Shown piece by piece: positions 1 to 6,358 of a stretch of DNA of 8,740 nucleotides (the first letter of the stretch is position 1; each line of letters begins with the position of its first letter). Where the stretch lies: contig JBLHWU010000243.1 in NCBI GenBank assembly GCA_047629355.1, positions 1 to 8,740 of the forward strand, in the 5' to 3' direction. Below the pieces are notes generated by a model. That model had not been told where the DNA came from, searched no databases, and worked only from the letters and a program-made list of their open reading frames with translations. The stretch is from CAYUNA01 sp047629355 (GTDB lineage: Bacteria > Bacteroidota > Bacteroidia > Chitinophagales > Saprospiraceae). Position numbers and translations under genes: made by a program.

Positions 1-8
1 TAAATACA

Positions 9-54
9 CAGGCTTCGCTTCATTGCTCCTAAACGTGCCATTGCTGTCGCCGCC
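9..54. repeat. Direct repeat, copy A (~46 bp)
   Basis: This segment recurs in the same orientation at 275-319. About 40 of 46 positions match with one single-base gap, including an exact 15-base block (GCTCCTAAACGTGCC) and an exact GCTGTCGCCGCC end. It is G+C-rich and non-coding in style, and its right edge abuts the hairpin at 54-83. It looks like a dispersed intergenic repeat rather than part of a gene. Confidence 0.7.
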
Positions 55-83
55 AGAATGCCCGCCTTTCAGCGGGCATTCTG
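54..83. terminator. Perfect 12-bp hairpin, terminator-like
   Basis: The arm CAGAATGCCCGC (54-65) and its exact reverse complement (72-83) enclose a six-base loop CTTTCA. Only three T residues follow on the + strand, so it is a weak match to an intrinsic terminator. It could end a gene lying to the left of the window, or it could be part of the repeat family that starts at 9. Confidence 0.5.
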
Positions 84-240
84 TTTGCATTGATGGACGA
101 ACCCCGTGGCATGGCAGCACCTCGGACGCTTCAACGCCCCCCATGTGCCGCCATTCCCCTCCCGCGCCAGCAGGCAGCCACTCGCGAAACCCAACCCATT
201 GCCAGCTGCCCTGAAGCCATCGCCACACCAAACACGCGAT
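61..240. other. G+C-rich non-coding patch
   Basis: By hand count 115 of 180 bases (about 64%) are G or C, far above the A+T-rich operon to the right. The only open frame across it (23-214, +) encodes a Pro/Ser/His-rich peptide with no recognisable domain, signal peptide or start context, so I do not call a gene. No tRNA or rRNA shape was seen. It may be repeat DNA or the decayed edge of an acquired segment. Confidence 0.5.
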
Positions 241-274
241 TCTGCTAAATTGAAGGTTCGTTCTTTATGAAAAA

Positions 275-319
275 CAGGCTTTGCTTCCCGCTCCTAAACG
301 TGCCGCTGCTGTCGCCGCC
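275..319. repeat. Direct repeat, copy B (~45 bp)
   Basis: Second copy of the repeat at 9-54, same orientation, 266 bases away. It differs mainly at a CATTG/CCCG block and an ATT/GCT block. It is followed by another G+C-rich tract (TCGCTTCGCTCGTGC, 320-334) and then by A+T-rich DNA, so the repeat marks the right edge of the G+C-rich patch. A reverse-strand frame of 85 codons crosses it (245-502) but looks spurious. Confidence 0.65.
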
Positions 320-439
320 TCGCTTCGCTCGTGCTTTGAAAATGCTTGATGGAAAATGGGAGTGGGGAATTTGAGTTTGGCTAAGGCCGTGAGGATGGTT
401 TGATTTTATTGGGATTTGGTTAGGTAACACTATACCAAG

Positions 440-452
440 AGTAATGGGTAGT
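440..452. repeat. AGTAATGGGTAGT half-site
   Basis: This 13-base word occurs in exact reverse-complement form at 8473-8485, beyond the other end of the operon. Its core TGGGTAGT is also one arm of the palindrome at 542-572. The stretch 340-540 holds nothing else I can support: no coding frame, RNA or mobile-element end. Confidence 0.45.
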
Positions 453-540
453 TGGGTGGAGAATTGACTTTCCTCAAAAAATGGAAAACACCTGTTAATC
501 AAATTTTTATATATTTTATTAAATATACTGGGTGTTGCGC

Positions 541-572
541 TGACTACCCACTATTAGTAGAAGTGGGTAGTC
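541..572. repeat. GACTACCCACT palindrome, left copy
   Basis: Arms GACTACCCACT (542-552) and AGTGGGTAGTC (562-572) form a perfect 11-bp stem around a nine-base loop. The first 29 bases (541-569) match the reverse complement of 8539-8567 at 25 of 29 positions without gaps, so a diverged inverted copy lies downstream of the operon. It lies about 130 bases upstream of the promoter and could be a dispersed palindromic element, a regulator site, or the end of a read-through transcript (no good U-run follows). Confidence 0.65.
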
Positions 573-616
573 TTGGTATTTTTCCAAAAAATCTTAACTA
601 ATTATTGTTATCACAA

Positions 617-636
617 ACTACCAAACATTCGGTAGT
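617..636. repeat. ACTACC / GGTAGT short palindrome
   Basis: Six-base arms ACTACC (617-622) and GGTAGT (631-636) surround an eight-base spacer. They share the ACTACC core with the element at 541-572, so this may be a shorter member of the same family. It lies 20 bases left of the Fur-like operator. Confidence 0.35.
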
Positions 637-656
637 CTCACAATTTCATTAGGTAT

Positions 657-679
657 TTATTTAGATTAAATCTAAATAA
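657..679. promoter_or_regulatory. Fur-like iron operator, 11-1-11 palindrome
   Basis: Arm TTATTTAGATT (657-667) is followed by a single central A (668) and the exact reverse complement AATCTAAATAA (669-679). A 9-1-9 core (659-677) is the geometry of classic Fur and DtxR boxes. The ATTTAGA...TCTAAAT wording agrees with iron-responsive sites I recall upstream of Bacteroidota iron genes. It ends one base before the likely -33 region, so a bound dimer would interfere with RNA polymerase. The inference is iron-dependent repression of the whole heme operon; the regulator gene is not in the window. Confidence 0.75.
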
Positions 680-680
680 C

Positions 681-712
681 TTGTTTTGTACTGTTTTCTC
701 CACCTACCTTTG
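681..712 (+). promoter_or_regulatory. Bacteroidota-type promoter of the heme operon
   Basis: TACCTTTG at 705-712 matches the TAnnTTTG -7 element of the Bacteroidota primary sigma factor. TTG (681-683) lies 21 bases upstream and TTTG (685-688) 16 bases upstream; either could serve as the -33 element. Transcription would begin around 719, leaving a leader of roughly 28 bases before the ATG at 747. The leader has no Shine-Dalgarno motif but is A-rich, as is usual in this phylum. Confidence 0.75.
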
Positions 713-746
713 CGCAAAAATTACTTGATTTCAAAAATACAGTACA

Positions 747-2015
747 ATGAAAAAAATTTACATTCTTACATTATTTATACTTGGATTCAGTTGGAGCATT
801 AGTGCCCAAATAGACCAACCAGCTTTAGGTGCTGGTTATTCCAATATGACATATTATAACATTAACGACGGTGAAACGGTATCTCATTCGCATACTGCTT
901 GGGATATTGCGTTCAATGTTGGGCAGCAAGGTTCGAGCATTTTCGTTAATGAAGCTGTCGCGAGTGCAATGGGACCACCACTACCTGCGGTTGAGTTGTA
1001 CTTGACCAATTCAATTGACTTTGAAACGGCTGATACCGCTGACATGACCCGCATTTATAACAATGAAATTTCTTGGGCAGAAGGTGCTTTTAATCACGTA
1101 AAAGATGATGCAGACCCGTTTGACCTCGGATGGGGAAGCTATAATCCTTCTAATAATTCAGTAACTGGGACACGAATTTTTGCCGTTAAATTAAGAAATG
1201 GCTCAATCAAAAAGCTCGAAATTGAATTACTTTCTGACGGAATTTATACTTTCCAATATGCTAATTTAGATGGAAACAATGAAGAAAGTATCAGTATTGA
1301 TAAAAGCGATTATACTGATAAAACCTTGGCTTATTTCTCGATGGAAAATAGCGAAGCATTAGATTTAGAACCAGAAAATTGGGACTTAGTATTTACACGT
1401 TACGTGACTCCTTTGCCTGATGGAACGGGTGGAATATTGGACTATACTTTGACGGGTGTTTTGCACAATTCGGGTGTAGAAGTGGCGCAAGCAGATGGTG
1501 TTGACCCCGAAGATGTTGACTCCGAAGATTACGAGGATAGCTACACTACCCAATTGGATGAAATTGGCTTTGATTGGAAAGATTTTGATTTAGGAACTTT
1601 TCAATGGGCAATCGTAGCTGACAGAGTTTATTTCGTAAAAACAGTCAACGATGAACTTTGGAAATTGTGGTTTTTTGATTTTGAAGGTTCGTCAACGGGC
1701 GTATCTTCTATTCAAAAAACATTTGTTTCTGACTTGGTGAATGTCGAAGATGAATTTGAAAATTTGCAGTCTTTCAATATTTTTCCAAATCCAGCTACCG
1801 ATTTGGTGAATGTTGCTTTTGAATTAGAAACTACTGATAAAACGGGCATTCTCAGCCTTACCAATCAATTAGGTCAAACGGTTTTACAAAAAACTACCGC
1901 TATTCAAAATGGTCTAAATATTCAGCAAATTCCTTTTAATTTACCTGCTGGCGTATATCATCTTTCCTTACAAATTCAAAATGAGGTCATTACAAGACCA
2001 TTAATTATTCGCTAA
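747..2015 (+). CDS. HmuY-like heme-binding protein with T9SS sorting domain
   Basis: This 422-residue protein is probably a secreted or surface-attached heme binder that feeds the receptor at the end of the operon. Residues 1-20 are a signal peptide (SISA-Q cleavage). Two HmuY-like modules follow. Each has an aromatic pair (YY 36-37; YF 196-197), an x-x-E turn, and exactly 15 residues later WDIAF (52-56) or WDLVF (212-216). The second module (WDLVFTRY, then TGVLHNSGV) is the better match to the HmuY family. Residues 248-281 are strongly acidic. Residues 343-422 are a type A T9SS sorting domain: FNIFPNPATD, GQTV, LPAGVYHL and a final PLIIR. Candidate heme ligands are His47, His49, His117 and His240, but none can be assigned. 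Porphyromonas HmuY is a lipoprotein; export here is by T9SS instead. It is the first gene after the promoter and stops one base before hmuT. Confidence 0.85.
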   Translation: MKKIYILTLFILGFSWSISAQIDQPALGAGYSNMTYYNINDGETVSHSHTAWDIAFNVGQQGSSIFVNEAVASAMGPPLPAVELYLTNSIDFETADTADMTRIYNNEISWAEGAFNHVKDDADPFDLGWGSYNPSNNSVTGTRIFAVKLRNGSIKKLEIELLSDGIYTFQYANLDGNNEESISIDKSDYTDKTLAYFSMENSEALDLEPENWDLVFTRYVTPLPDGTGGILDYTLTGVLHNSGVEVAQADGVDPEDVDSEDYEDSYTTQLDEIGFDWKDFDLGTFQWAIVADRVYFVKTVNDELWKLWFFDFEGSSTGVSSIQKTFVSDLVNVEDEFENLQSFNIFPNPATDLVNVAFELETTDKTGILSLTNQLGQTVLQKTTAIQNGLNIQQIPFNLPAGVYHLSLQIQNEVITRPLIIR

Positions 2016-2016
2016 A

Positions 2017-2907
2017 ATGAGTAAAAATAATTTCATACAATTGTCTTTTGTTTTTGGAATCTTCTGGTTGGCATCTTGTCAATCAGAGACTTCCAATACT
2101 CCAGAACAAATAGTCGAAGAAATACCACGAATCATCTCTTTGAGTGGCTTTTTAACGGAAGTCTTGGCAGAATTGGGGCATGGTGAAAAATTGGTAGGCA
2201 GAGACGTAACCAGTACTTTTCCAAAAGGTTTAACGGCTAATTTACCTGATTTGGGGCATGTCACCCAAATGAATGCAGAAGCTGTTTTGGCATTAAATCC
2301 GACTCATATTTTTGTTGAAAAAAGCCAAATCAATCAGTCGCTTGTCTTTGACCAACTAAGCAATGCTGGCATTGATTTAATAGTTGTTCCGACTGCTCCT
2401 TATTTGAATAATGCAGTTCGCGCAGCCAACGTCATTAGCAAACATCTTTCGACGGATGAACAAAAAGTTGCGCAATTGACGAAACAGATAAAATCAGACA
2501 GCTTGCAATTAGCGGGTAAATTGATGGATGCCAACAATCAACCAAAAGTCTTATTCATTTATGCACGAGGTGCAGGTCGATTGATGGTGGCAGGTCGCAA
2601 TACTTCGGCGGCAGCTATCATTCAAAAAGCAGGTGGACAAAATGCCATTCAATCTTTTGAGGACTTTAGAGCCTTAACGCCCGAAGCTTTATTGAAAGCT
2701 GCTCCCGATGTGATTTTGATGTTTGAAAGTGGACTCGAAAGTATGGATGGAAAAGAAGGCTTGGCACAAATTACTGGAATTGCTCAAACAGCTGCTTTCA
2801 AAAAAGACCGCATCATCGCGATGGATGGACACTATTTGACAGCATTTGGGACGAGAGCGGGACAAGCGGCTTTGGAATTAGCCAATCAAATTCATCAAAC
2901 CAAATGA
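2017..2907 (+). CDS. hmuT: Heme ABC transporter substrate-binding lipoprotein HmuT
   Basis: A 296-residue protein of the BtuF/HmuT cluster that receives heme from the outer-membrane receptor and delivers it to HmuUV. A lipoprotein signal runs to the lipobox LASC with Cys21 as the acylated residue, so it is membrane-anchored rather than free. The family pattern is clear: PRIISLSGFLTEVLAELG (37-54), LVGRDVTSTFP (59-69), LPDLGH (76-81), NAEAVLALNPTHIF (86-99), then the C-terminal lobe with GRLMVAGRNT (187-196), GGQNA (206-210), TPEALLKAAPDVIL (221-234) and GTRAGQAALEL (278-288). Where proteobacterial HmuT/ShuT/PhuT have the heme-ligand Tyr (V-G-Y), this protein has G80-H81. The gene starts one base after the HmuY-like gene and its stop overlaps hmuU by four bases (ATGA). 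Specificity for heme is inferred mainly from context; cobalamin or siderophore binders share the fold. Confidence 0.9.
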   Translation: MSKNNFIQLSFVFGIFWLASCQSETSNTPEQIVEEIPRIISLSGFLTEVLAELGHGEKLVGRDVTSTFPKGLTANLPDLGHVTQMNAEAVLALNPTHIFVEKSQINQSLVFDQLSNAGIDLIVVPTAPYLNNAVRAANVISKHLSTDEQKVAQLTKQIKSDSLQLAGKLMDANNQPKVLFIYARGAGRLMVAGRNTSAAAIIQKAGGQNAIQSFEDFRALTPEALLKAAPDVILMFESGLESMDGKEGLAQITGIAQTAAFKKDRIIAMDGHYLTAFGTRAGQAALELANQIHQTK

Positions 2908-3932
2908 AAATAGTAAAGCACCTGCTGGAAATTCCATCCTTGGGCATCTTGCTGATACTGTCCATCCTATTGTCCTTACTTATTGGGGCTTTTTCGGTTA
3001 GCGTATCAGAAATTTGGGCAGCTTTTTTTCAAAATGGTCAAGATACTACCAAATTTCTAATCCTCAATATTAGGTTGCCACGCATCCTATTAGCTGGATT
3101 AATCGGTGCTGGTTTGGCAATTTCTGGAGCAGCTATCCAAGGCTTATTTCGGAATCCATTGGCAGACCAAACCCTCATTGGTGTGTCAAGTGGTGCAATG
3201 TTGTTTGCGGTGCTGTCCATCGTTTTCATGGGGTCTTTTTTGGCTACTTTTACTGCTTTTTTTCAACAAGCAACCATTGCAATTGCTGCCTTTTTGGGTG
3301 GACTGCTAACGACTTATTTAGTTTATTCTCTTTCAAAGGAAAGCGGAAAAACTTCGGTTATGACCATGTTATTAGCAGGGATAGCTATTTCCGCTTTTGC
3401 CGCAGCGATAACTGGTGTTTTTATTTATTTATCAGACGACCAACAATTGAGAGACATTACCTTTTGGAGTATGGGTAGTTTGGGTGGCGCGAGTTGGGTA
3501 CAAGTCCTGATTACCTTGCCTGTTGTCGTTTTTGGAAGTTGGCAACTCATTCGCTATGCCAAGCCATTAAATGCCATTCTTTTAGGGGAAAAAGAAGCCA
3601 GCTATTTAGGCATTGATATAGAAAAAATTAAAGCTCGCACGATTCTAATAACGGCTCTAATTGTCGGAGTTTGCATTTCTATGAGTGGCTTAATTGGCTT
3701 TGTGGGCTTGATTGTTCCACACTTTTTAAGATTACTCAAAGGGACAGATTATCGCTATTTGTTAAAAAGTTCGGCTTTGGTCGGTGCATTTTTCTTAGTA
3801 TTTACAGACACTTTAGCAAGAACGATTATTGCTCCTGCCGAATTACCAATTGGTATTTTAACAGCATTGGTTGGCGCACCCTTTTTCCTTTGGTTATTGC
3901 TACAAAATAAGCAAAAAAATTATTCTGTATGA
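2904..3932 (+). CDS. hmuU: Heme ABC transporter permease HmuU (FecCD family)
   Basis: A 342-residue, very hydrophobic inner-membrane protein with about ten predicted spans, the usual size for FecCD/BtuC permeases. Family landmarks are RLPR (57-60), QGLFRNPLADQTLIG (79-93) with SSGA just after, the cytoplasmic coupling region GEKEASYLGID (228-238) that contacts the ATPase, GLIGFVGLIVPHFLR (262-276), and ELPIGILTALVGAPFF (313-328). Two copies would form the channel that moves heme from HmuT into the cytoplasm. It overlaps both neighbours by an ATGA (hmuT upstream, hmuV downstream), implying translational coupling and matched amounts of the three transporter parts. The sequence alone cannot separate a heme from a siderophore or B12 permease; hmuS and the HmuY-like gene settle it. 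Confidence 0.93.
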   Translation: MKIVKHLLEIPSLGILLILSILLSLLIGAFSVSVSEIWAAFFQNGQDTTKFLILNIRLPRILLAGLIGAGLAISGAAIQGLFRNPLADQTLIGVSSGAMLFAVLSIVFMGSFLATFTAFFQQATIAIAAFLGGLLTTYLVYSLSKESGKTSVMTMLLAGIAISAFAAAITGVFIYLSDDQQLRDITFWSMGSLGGASWVQVLITLPVVVFGSWQLIRYAKPLNAILLGEKEASYLGIDIEKIKARTILITALIVGVCISMSGLIGFVGLIVPHFLRLLKGTDYRYLLKSSALVGAFFLVFTDTLARTIIAPAELPIGILTALVGAPFFLWLLLQNKQKNYSV

Positions 3933-4756
3933 TTTCTGTCAACAACATATCGGTGCAAAAAGGACGTAAACAAATTATTGAAAATGCGAGTTTTCAAATT
4001 CGTTCTGGGCAAATTACCGTAGTCATTGGTAAAAATGGAGCGGGTAAATCTACCTTAATGGAAGCTTTGACGGGTAGTAATGTTTTACAAAAAGGTCAAA
4101 TCCAATGGGACAATCAACCGTTGGCTAAAATGCAGATGCAGCAGGTGGCACAACGTAGGGCGGTTTTGTCTCAAAAGGTCAGCACGAGTTTTTCTATTGC
4201 GGTTGAAAAACTGGTTGAAATGGGTGTTTATGTGGCAGATGAATTTTTGTCGAAAACTAAAATCGATAACCTTATTCATCATGCTTTGGACACAGTTGAT
4301 ATGACCAAATTTACTCAAAGAGATTTTACCACGTTATCAGGTGGAGAACAAAAACGGGTCTTGCTGGCAAAATGTATTGTACAACTCAATTGCTGTCATT
4401 GGGCAGATGTCAACAAATATTTATTTCTGGATGAACCGACGGCGAGTTTGGATATTGAACAGCAATACAACTTTATTGAGTTGATTAAAAAACTGGTTAA
4501 GCGACGAAATATTGGCGTGTTTGCCGTTTTACATGACTTGAATTTAGCGGCTCAATTTGCTGATGAAATTATCATTTTAAAAGATGGAAAAATTAAAGAA
4601 TTGGGTAGCCCCGCAGCCGTTTTGACGACGGAAAAGTTGGCGGCAACTTTCGATATTCATACGATTATTCAACCGCATCCAGTCTTTGGATGTCCTTATG
4701 TTACGACACTTCCAAAAAAATATCAAACAAGGAATCATACCTACTCAACCATTTAA
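3929..4756 (+). CDS. hmuV: Heme ABC transporter ATP-binding protein HmuV
   Basis: A 275-residue ABC ATPase that powers heme import through HmuU. All catalytic motifs are intact: Walker A GKNGAGKST (34-42), Q-loop Gln82, signature LSGGE (136-140), Walker B YLFLDE (164-169) with catalytic Glu169, D-loop ASLD (172-175) and switch His202 (VLHD). Between signature helix and Walker B lies the extra segment IVQLNCCHWADVNK (150-163). An insertion at this point is typical of HmuV and separates it from FepC/BtuD types. The adjacent Cys155-Cys156-His157 inside it is unusual. The start overlaps the hmuU stop by four bases. The C-terminal tail after PYVTTLPKK (256-264) looks variable. Confidence 0.93.
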   Translation: MISVNNISVQKGRKQIIENASFQIRSGQITVVIGKNGAGKSTLMEALTGSNVLQKGQIQWDNQPLAKMQMQQVAQRRAVLSQKVSTSFSIAVEKLVEMGVYVADEFLSKTKIDNLIHHALDTVDMTKFTQRDFTTLSGGEQKRVLLAKCIVQLNCCHWADVNKYLFLDEPTASLDIEQQYNFIELIKKLVKRRNIGVFAVLHDLNLAAQFADEIIILKDGKIKELGSPAAVLTTEKLAATFDIHTIIQPHPVFGCPYVTTLPKKYQTRNHTYSTI

Positions 4757-4769
4757 AAATTATACAACG

Positions 4770-5834
4770 ATGAAAGATATTTTTAACTTAAAACAGGAAT
4801 TAACCAACTTAAAAGCCAACGAACCAAAATTAAGAGCGCGAGATTTAGCTCAAAAATTGGGTATTAGCGAAGGTGAATTAATTTCCCTTTCTGTTGGTGA
4901 AAATGTGACTCGATTATCTGGAGACTGGAAAAGCCTTTTAAAAAACCTAAAGGATGTAGGGTATGTCATGGGATTGACTAGAAATGAATACTGCGTACAT
5001 GAGCGAAAAGGGGTCTATGACAACATCAAATTTTATGGCGGCGGACACAATATGGGGGTTGCAGTCAATCCTGACATCGACCTTCGCTTTTTTATGAATG
5101 AATGGAAATATGGTTTTGCCGTAGAAATGGACAGAGGGAAAATGGGTAAATTATACGGTTTCCAGTTTTTCAATGCACGAGGAGAAGCAGTTCATAAGGT
5201 TTATACTACTTCGACTTCCGATTTGGAAGCCTATCAAAAAGTAGTCAACCTATTTATAGCTGACGTACAAGAACCCATTATAGATATTGATAGTAGCCCT
5301 GTTGCAAAAGAAGAATTTGCAAAAGATTCGGAGATTGACATTCCTAAATTTCAAGAAGCGTGGCGCAATTTGAAAGATACTCATGATTTTTTCGGTTTAC
5401 TACGAAAACATAATCTTTCCAGAACGCAGAGTTTTCGATTAGCACCCGGAGGATTTACTCAAAAAATTGATAACGAAGCCGTCATTCGCACCTTATCACA
5501 AGCGAGCGAAATACAAGTACCGATTATGTGTTTTGTCCACAGTAAAGGATGTATTCAAATCCATACAGGCGAAGTGAATCAATTGAAAACTTACGGAAGT
5601 TGGTACAATGTTATGGATGAAAAATTTAATCTCCACCTCAACTTGGACGGCGTAGCAGAAACTTGGATTGTCAAAAAACCAACGAATGATGGTATTGTAA
5701 CAAGTGTAGAATTATTTGACAAAAACGGTGAACTCATCGTGTATTTCTTTGGTGCGCGGAAGCCTGGCAAACCTGAATTGGAGCAGTGGAGAACGATAGT
5801 TAAAAACTTAACAAACGCTGAAATTTTAGCTTAA
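4770..5834 (+). CDS. hmuS: HemS/ChuS-type hemin-degrading (heme-trafficking) protein HmuS
   Basis: A 354-residue cytoplasmic protein, the usual length of HemS/ChuS/PhuS. These bind imported heme and either degrade it or pass it to a heme oxygenase; which applies here cannot be read from sequence. The fold is a tandem duplication. The first half contains RARDLAQKLGISEGEL (22-37) and DLRFF (104-108) with Arg106, matching the distal Arg of HemS. The second half begins with AWRNLKDTHDFFGLLRKHNL (198-217), where His205 matches the proximal heme ligand, and ends with YFFGARKPGKPELEQWR (325-341). An upstream in-frame ATG at 4686 lies inside hmuV and adds residues unlike the family, so I place the start at 4770, 13 bases after hmuV. 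This is not the CobN-like protein called HmuS in Porphyromonas. Confidence 0.93.
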   Translation: MKDIFNLKQELTNLKANEPKLRARDLAQKLGISEGELISLSVGENVTRLSGDWKSLLKNLKDVGYVMGLTRNEYCVHERKGVYDNIKFYGGGHNMGVAVNPDIDLRFFMNEWKYGFAVEMDRGKMGKLYGFQFFNARGEAVHKVYTTSTSDLEAYQKVVNLFIADVQEPIIDIDSSPVAKEEFAKDSEIDIPKFQEAWRNLKDTHDFFGLLRKHNLSRTQSFRLAPGGFTQKIDNEAVIRTLSQASEIQVPIMCFVHSKGCIQIHTGEVNQLKTYGSWYNVMDEKFNLHLNLDGVAETWIVKKPTNDGIVTSVELFDKNGELIVYFFGARKPGKPELEQWRTIVKNLTNAEILA

Positions 5835-5837
5835 ATT

Positions 5838-5984
5838 ATGGAAACAAAAACAACAGAAAATAACAACTGGAGAAAACAGATTCAACAATTAGGTTGGGGA
5901 GCTTTTTTGTTTTTTTTCATTAAAGGATTGGTCTGGATAGCTATTTTCTTCGGCTTAGGGAAATGGCTAAAAGACTTATTTTAA
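5838..5984 (+). CDS. Small single-span membrane protein, unknown function
   Basis: A 48-residue frame with ATG only three bases after the hmuS stop and 13 bases before the next gene. This spacing fits the operon and argues that it is real. The protein has a polar, Asn/Thr/Lys-rich N-terminus (METKTTENNNWRKQ), then a hydrophobic Trp/Phe-rich stretch at about 19-40 (GWGAFLFFFIKGLVWIAIFF), then a basic amphipathic tail (GKWLKDLF). It would make one inner-membrane helix. It does not resemble HemP, the small protein of proteobacterial heme loci. A role as an accessory subunit or regulator of HmuUV is possible but is inference from position only. Confidence 0.7.
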   Translation: METKTTENNNWRKQIQQLGWGAFLFFFIKGLVWIAIFFGLGKWLKDLF

Positions 5985-5997
5985 AAATAATTATTCC

Positions 5998-6336
5998 ATG
6001 TGCAAATACAGTATTTTAGCTAAAAAACCAAATGGCATGATTCGCTATTGTCACGAATGTGAAACCTATAGTTTGCTCTTTAATAATGTGTTGATGAGTT
6101 TTGACCCAAATGGATTTGAGGGCTTCAAAAATACCATTTATGATTGTTACGAACACAATTCAGAACAGCACTTTCCAGAACATCGAAACGTAAAAGACAT
6201 CACGTTCAATACGCAAACGAAAGGAATGTCTTTGCTGTTTTCGACCAATGAAGTCGCCACAATTTTATCCATGATGCAAGATGCAGAATTGGCGTTTATG
6301 GAAATTAGCGATTGGGGACAAGAGCATTCATTTTAG
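5998..6336 (+). CDS. Conserved CxxC protein of Bacteroidota heme loci (DUF6686-like), unknown function
   Basis: A 112-residue soluble protein with no signal peptide or membrane span. Cys2 and a CHEC motif (Cys18-x-x-Cys21, with His19) form a possible metal- or heme-binding knuckle near the N-terminus; Cys50 and His53 follow. The pattern of MC..., short strand, YC.xC, hydrophobic strand, then F..F with acidic and basic residues resembles a small Bacteroidota family that I recall as DUF6686; that name is from memory and unchecked. It lies in the operon between the 48-residue membrane protein and the receptor gene (22-base gap). Plausible jobs are cytoplasmic iron or heme sensing or a heme-chaperone step; none is shown by the sequence. 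Confidence 0.8.
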   Translation: MCKYSILAKKPNGMIRYCHECETYSLLFNNVLMSFDPNGFEGFKNTIYDCYEHNSEQHFPEHRNVKDITFNTQTKGMSLLFSTNEVATILSMMQDAELAFMEISDWGQEHSF

Positions 6337-6358
6337 CAATTTTCAAAATAGTAGAACC

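Noticed and set aside
23..214. Forward 63-codon frame in the G+C-rich patch
   Set aside because: Pro/Ser/His-rich peptide of low complexity, crosses a perfect hairpin and a repeat copy, and has no promoter or domain.
245..502. Reverse 85-codon frame
   Set aside because: Runs through repeat copy B and A+T-rich spacer; no recognisable domain; the composition changes abruptly inside it, as in a chance frame.
4686..4769. Longer hmuS start at 4686
   Set aside because: It lies inside hmuV by 71 bases and adds 28 residues that HemS-type proteins lack; ATG 4770 begins a family-like N-terminus.
6281..6358. Longer receptor start at 6281
   Set aside because: It overlaps the preceding gene and puts 26 polar residues before an obvious signal peptide that starts at 6359.
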